Shown here in pieces: positions 60,499 through 64,000 of a stretch of 64,000 bases of DNA (within the stretch, counting starts at the first letter, position 1; every line of letters begins with the position of its first letter). Under the pieces are notes generated by a model, which made no database searches, had not been told where the DNA came from, and saw only the letters and a program-made list of their open reading frames with translations. Origin of the DNA: G965250275 sp965250275. Its GTDB lineage: Bacteria; Pseudomonadota; Alphaproteobacteria; Rhodobacterales; Rhodobacteraceae. The position numbers and the translations under genes are program-made. Location of the stretch: NCBI GenBank assembly GCA_965250275.1, contig OZ252297.1, forward strand, positions 3,410,001 to 3,474,000. Direction: 5' to 3'.

Positions 60499-62745
60499 TC
60501 ATCCATTTTGTGCGCGCAGCCACTCCATCACGGCCGGGCGCACCGATTGTTCGCCGCGGTGGCGCGCATCGCTGATGATCTTGCGCACTTCTTCCAGATT
60601 GGACCGCATCAACAGACTTTTGACCGGTCCGATTGATGCAGGACGCATGGACAGTGTCCGGATGCCAATGGCTGCCAGACAAAGCGCTTCGATGGGCCGT
60701 CCGGCGTCTTCGCCGCAAAAGCTGAGTGGCGTACCGGACTGGGCGCACCGTTCCACGATCCGCTCGATCAGGCTCAGAAAACTGACGTTCAGAGTGTCGT
60801 AGCGGCGTCTGACACGCTCGTTCTCGCGGTCCGCCGCAAAGAAGAACTGCTTGAGATCATTTCCACCAATGCTGAGGAACCCCACCTCGTCAAAGAACTT
60901 CTGAGGTGCAAAGGCAAGGCTGGGCGTCTCAAGCATCGCACCGACCTCAAGCTCAGAGGGCAGGACGTGGCCCAAACGGGTTTCGCGTGCCACCGCCTTG
61001 TCAACTTCGGCGTGCGCCGCCCGATACTCGTCAAACTGCGCCACAAATGGGAACATGACGGTCAGGGGGCGCCCCTGCGCCGCCCGGATCAGTGCCTGCA
61101 ACTGCATCCGCATCACGCCGGGTTTGTCGAGCCCCACGCGGATCGCGCGCCAGCCCAGCGCGGGGTTCGGCTCGTCATTCGGTTTCATGTACGGCAGGAC
61201 CTTGTCCGATCCGATATCGAGTGTTCGGAACACCACCCGGCGCCCGCCCGCGGCATCCAGCACGCGCGCATAGAGCGCGGCAAGTTCGGTCCGCGTGGGC
61301 ATTTTGTTGCGCACCAGAAACTGGAGCTCGGTGCGGAACAGACCAACCCCTTCGGCGCCCGACCCTTCAAGCGAAGGCAGATCGGCCATCAACCCCGCAT
61401 TCATATGCAGACCAACCCGTGCACCGCAGCGGGTCACCGCGGGCTGGTCCCGGATCGAGGCGTATCGTTCCTGCGCCTTGGCCTGCATTGCGATCTTGTC
61501 GCGGAAGGACGTCGCAACGGCCTCCTCGGGCCGGAGGTGAACAATGCCCTGGTCACCATCGACCAGAATGTGATCGCTGTTCAGCGCCTCGTTGACGATG
61601 TTCCCGGCATGCACAACCAGCGGGATCGCCAGGGCGCGCGCGACAATTGCCGCATGACTTCCCACCGAGCCCTCTTCGAGGACGATGCCGCGCAGGGACC
61701 GGCCATACTCCAGCAATTCTGCTGGGCCAATGTTGCGCGCGATCAGGATCGGGTCGGCGGGCATCTCTGCCCCGGTCTGATTGCCCTGCCCTGTCAGAAT
61801 CCGCAGCAAACGGTTGCTGAGATCATCCAGATCGCTCAGGCGCTCGCGCAGATAGGCATCCTGCACTTGCGCCAGTCTCGCCCGTGCAAGGCTCTGTTCC
61901 TTTTCCACCGCCGCTTCTGCGCTCAGGCCCCGTGCGATGTCCTCTTCCATGCGCCGCATCCAGCCCTTGGAATTGGCAAACATCCGGTAGGCTTCGAGAA
62001 CCTGCAGTTGCTCCGTGTCTCCGTTACGGTTCACGGCGAGCATCTTGTCGACGCCAACCCGCAGTTCCTCCACCGCCTCGGTCAGACGCTCGGTTTCCTT
62101 GACCGGATCATCCGCAATCGGGTTGGTCACAACCACACGCGGTTCGTGCAGCCAGACGCGGCCCTCGGCGGACCCTTCCTGACCGGTGGTCCCACGGAAC
62201 ATTACGGTTTGCTTGTGCCGCGCGGACAATGCGGCACCCTCCCCCACAAAGGCGCCGAGCTCGGTCATTTCGGCCAGCACCATCGCCACGACCTCGAGCG
62301 CGTAAACCTCGTCCGAAGAGTACTCGCGCGGATCCCGGGACTGGACGACCAGCACACCCAGCATCTCGCCCAATCGCTGTATGGGAATGCCAAGGAACGA
62401 TGTGTACCGTTCCTCGCCGGTCTCCGGCATATAGCGAAAGCCCTTTTCGGCAGGCGCATTGGCGGTGTTGATCACCGTGCCGGATTTCGCCACCCGACCC
62501 ACCAGCCCCTCGCCAAGACGCATCCGGGTCTCATGCACCGCCTCTTTCTTCAGGCCCTGGGTGGCACAGAGCTCGAGGGTTTCCTCATCCCGGAACAGAT
62601 AGATCGAGCAAACCTCGGTGCCCATGCTGTCCCCGATCAGTCCCGTGATCCGGTCAAGCCGCGCCTGACCTGCCACGTCACTCGCCAACGCCTCGCGCAG
62701 GCGCCCGAGCAGTTTGCGGCTCTCCGTGTCGGTGCGTTCGGACAT
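60499..62745 (-). CDS. ptsP: PEP-protein phosphotransferase PtsP (nitrogen PTS enzyme I)
   Basis: A 748-residue EI-Ntr, which passes phosphate from PEP to NPr in the nitrogen-related phosphotransferase system. An N-terminal GAF domain (about 20-165, DRITGLIGDSMGTEVCSIYL) is followed by the HPr-interacting helical part. The phosphohistidine lies in GSVGSHAAIVARALAIP (about residue 370). The PEP-binding barrel has FRTELQFLVRNKMPTR, FRTLDIGSDKVLPY, GAMLETPSLAF, IGGNDLKQFFF and PLSFCGEDAGRP. The ATG at MSERTDTESRKLL is chosen because a G-rich ribosome site precedes it. Two ATGs 12 and 21 bases upstream are possible. Confidence 0.94.
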   Translation of the reverse strand: MSERTDTESRKLLGRLREALASDVAGQARLDRITGLIGDSMGTEVCSIYLFRDEETLELCATQGLKKEAVHETRMRLGEGLVGRVAKSGTVINTANAPAEKGFRYMPETGEERYTSFLGIPIQRLGEMLGVLVVQSRDPREYSSDEVYALEVVAMVLAEMTELGAFVGEGAALSARHKQTVMFRGTTGQEGSAEGRVWLHEPRVVVTNPIADDPVKETERLTEAVEELRVGVDKMLAVNRNGDTEQLQVLEAYRMFANSKGWMRRMEEDIARGLSAEAAVEKEQSLARARLAQVQDAYLRERLSDLDDLSNRLLRILTGQGNQTGAEMPADPILIARNIGPAELLEYGRSLRGIVLEEGSVGSHAAIVARALAIPLVVHAGNIVNEALNSDHILVDGDQGIVHLRPEEAVATSFRDKIAMQAKAQERYASIRDQPAVTRCGARVGLHMNAGLMADLPSLEGSGAEGVGLFRTELQFLVRNKMPTRTELAALYARVLDAAGGRRVVFRTLDIGSDKVLPYMKPNDEPNPALGWRAIRVGLDKPGVMRMQLQALIRAAQGRPLTVMFPFVAQFDEYRAAHAEVDKAVARETRLGHVLPSELEVGAMLETPSLAFAPQKFFDEVGFLSIGGNDLKQFFFAADRENERVRRRYDTLNVSFLSLIERIVERCAQSGTPLSFCGEDAGRPIEALCLAAIGIRTLSMRPASIGPVKSLLMRSNLEEVRKIISDARHRGEQSVRPAVMEWLRAQNG

Positions 62746-63021
62746 GCGGCGCCCCATCCCCTCCATCAGTCCGGAAATCCCGGCGATTCTTTCTAAACCA
62801 CACCGCAACCACAGGTAAAATGGGAATCATCAACCGACCAAGGCCGCAGCTTCAACAACCAGACTATGATTTTCGTTTCGTTTCAGTGGCTTTCGCACAA
62901 CTCGGGCATGATTCGCAGTGAGTCGGTTTTTGGCCGGTCGGTGCTCTGAAATGCATCTCTACGCGGCAACGGTAGTTGGGGGCGCCGCAAAGTGGTCGGC
63001 GCTACGACGCGCCACCAGTGA

Positions 63022-63624
63022 CTAGGGCTCGATGGCCATGGAAAGCCGACGCATCAGCCGTTCAATGGCGATCGTGGCGTCCTTTTGGTTTAGCCCGATT
63101 GTCCCGGTGACATCCGACTGCAGCAGACTTGCGATCCCATGCAGGGCGGACCAGACAAAGATCGCGTCATGCCGCGGCGAGTCCGCAACGGGGTGGTCCG
63201 GATCGCGCAGCGGCGCATCCGCCAGCCGGTCCCGAAGCAGCGCAAAGGCATGTTCCGCCTCTGCCAACATGTCCGGGTGATCCGAAGGCGCGGGCAAGGG
63301 TGTGTTGAACATCAACCGGTACTTGAGCGGGTGGGATTGGGCGAATTCCAGATAGGCCATCCCCATATGGGCAAGGTCCTCGAACGGCTCGTCACTGCGC
63401 GGCCGCGCCTCAAGCGCTTCGGAAAAGCTCCGGAAACAACGCGCCACAACCGCTGCCAGGATGTGATCACGTGAGGCGAAATGCTTGTAGGGCGCTTGAT
63501 GCGACACGCTGAGCCGACGCGCCACTTCGCGCAGGCTCAGGTTTTCCACTCCCTTTTCTTCTACAACTGCAAACGCTTCGTCGATCAAAGCGTCCTTGAG
63601 AGCGTCACTTCTGAGCTTCGGCAT
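63022..63624 (-). CDS. TetR-family regulator
   Basis: A 200-residue TetR-type regulator. The HTH is at residues 8-55 (ALKDALIDEAFAVVEEKGVE, VARRLSVSHQAPYKHFASRD) and the helical ligand domain contains AYLEFAQSHPLKYRLMFNTP, characteristic of the WHG / TetR_C_33 group. Its 5' end overlaps the stop of the SDR gene by 20 bases on the same strand, so the two are probably in one operon and the SDR a likely target. Ligand unknown. Confidence 0.9.
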   Translation of the reverse strand: MPKLRSDALKDALIDEAFAVVEEKGVENLSLREVARRLSVSHQAPYKHFASRDHILAAVVARCFRSFSEALEARPRSDEPFEDLAHMGMAYLEFAQSHPLKYRLMFNTPLPAPSDHPDMLAEAEHAFALLRDRLADAPLRDPDHPVADSPRHDAIFVWSALHGIASLLQSDVTGTIGLNQKDATIAIERLMRRLSMAIEP

Positions 63625-64000
63625 CGCGGTGTTTGGTCATCCCGGTCATTATGCGACCCAGTATCCGGCTTCTCGCCGCACGCGGCAAGGTGGCCAGCGC
63701 ATATCCAAGCACCTTGGACTGTGCCCCGGGACGCACGGTCACGCGGCGGCCCAAAGCCGAAATCGTTCCGCGCGCGACGATCTCCGGGGTTGCGGCAGCC
63801 CCCATTTTCATGCCGGCACGCGTGGCGAAGCCGCTGTGCACCGGGCCCGGCGCACTTGACAAAACATCCACCCCATGAGGGCGCAGCTCGGCCGCAAGCC
63901 CTTCCGCAAAGCTCTGAACATAGGCTTTTGTCGCGGCGTAATTCGCAGATTGCGCCACACCCTGAAAACCAACGATCGATCCCATCAAGATCATTCCACC
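63605..64000 (-). CDS. SDR-family oxidoreductase (N-terminus beyond window)
   Basis: Only the last 131 residues are visible; the frame is open to the right edge. The segment has the SDR catalytic block: the serine is in ILMGSIVGFQG, and Tyr and Lys are in NYAATKAYVQSFAEGLAAEL, followed by SSAPGPVHSGFA. The C-terminal part, PEIVARGTISALGRRVTVRPG with PRAARSRILGRIM, is like DltE/YqjQ-type short-chain reductases. The nucleotide-binding N-terminus lies outside the window. It is co-directional with the TetR gene. Confidence 0.88.
   Translation of the reverse strand, partial: GGMILMGSIVGFQGVAQSANYAATKAYVQSFAEGLAAELRPHGVDVLSSAPGPVHSGFATRAGMKMGAAATPEIVARGTISALGRRVTVRPGAQSKVLGYALATLPRAARSRILGRIMTGMTKHRDAEAQK

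Noticed and set aside
60967..62796. Very long plus-strand open frame (609 codons) opposite ptsP
   Set aside because: High-GC antisense frame, His/Arg/Gln-rich without motifs, fully explained by the PtsP coding sequence.
1..64000. Search for CRISPR arrays, insertion sequences, integrases, phage genes and plasmid origins
   Set aside because: No regularly spaced repeats, transposase or integrase motifs, or attachment-site duplications at the two tRNA genes were seen.

Overview
The window looks like a chromosomal segment of a marine alphaproteobacterium of the Rhodobacteraceae (Roseobacter group). The support is high-GC coding sequence throughout, tightly packed short operons, an Lrp-type PutR next to a putA that lacks its own DNA-binding domain, a DUF6280-like small gene, a PopZ-like protein, a GAF-containing PtsP, and very alphaproteobacterial ValRS, EF-P, MetF and Pcm sequences. 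No insertion sequence, phage or CRISPR array was seen. Two tRNA genes are present: Leu(TAA) and Cys(GCA).

Region by region. 1-2.4 kb: an edge-truncated L,D-transpeptidase-like envelope protein, a SecD-P1-like exported protein, tRNA-Leu and an exported TPR protein. 2.4-9.9 kb: putR/putA (proline to glutamate), a PiT phosphate transporter, a rhomboid protease that seems to start at ATT, and an inositol monophosphatase family protein. 10-14.3 kb: an MDR oxidoreductase, divergent metR/metF, a PaaI thioesterase and an SDR. 14.4-19.5 kb: a three-gene operon (ornithine-decarboxylase-like enzyme, lone CoxL-like molybdenum hydroxylase subunit, DUF2235 alpha/beta hydrolase) divergent from an Lrp regulator. 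19.5-21.9 kb: a LysR regulator divergent from a translationally coupled PhyH dioxygenase and HD-domain oxygenase-like pair. This pair is the best candidate here for an uncharacterised oxidative pathway.

22-38 kb: valS with an internal AT-rich patch, a crotonase, an SMP-30-like protein, a HisC-like aminotransferase, a serine-glyoxylate-type aminotransferase, an MsbA-like ABC exporter with a lower-GC glycosyltransferase, a family 2 glycosyltransferase, ygfZ, a lone ABC membrane domain, a secreted fasciclin-RTX protein and efp. 38-48 kb: a DUF6280-like gene, a small membrane protein, the PopZ-like acidic protein, tolC, pcm, tRNA-Cys, two exported enzymes or binding proteins, AraC and LysR regulators, and a type II haloacid dehalogenase.

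48-64 kb: an FkbM methyltransferase, a GFA-family gene interrupted by an in-frame TAA, an ester cyclase-like protein, LysR with a BCCT transporter, and the complete five-step histidine utilisation locus. In that locus hutI-hutH-hutG-hutU lie on the minus strand and hutF-hutC on the plus strand, facing each other across a shared operator. It ends with ptsP, TetR and an edge-truncated SDR. HutH, HutU, HutI, HutF and HutG together give histidine to urocanate, imidazolonepropionate, formiminoglutamate, formylglutamate, then glutamate plus formate. With PutA this makes the window rich in routes that feed amino-acid carbon and nitrogen into glutamate.

Start codons were adjusted by hand where a Shine-Dalgarno sequence and family N-termini favoured an internal start. 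Functional names rest on recognised motifs and recalled family features; no database search was run.
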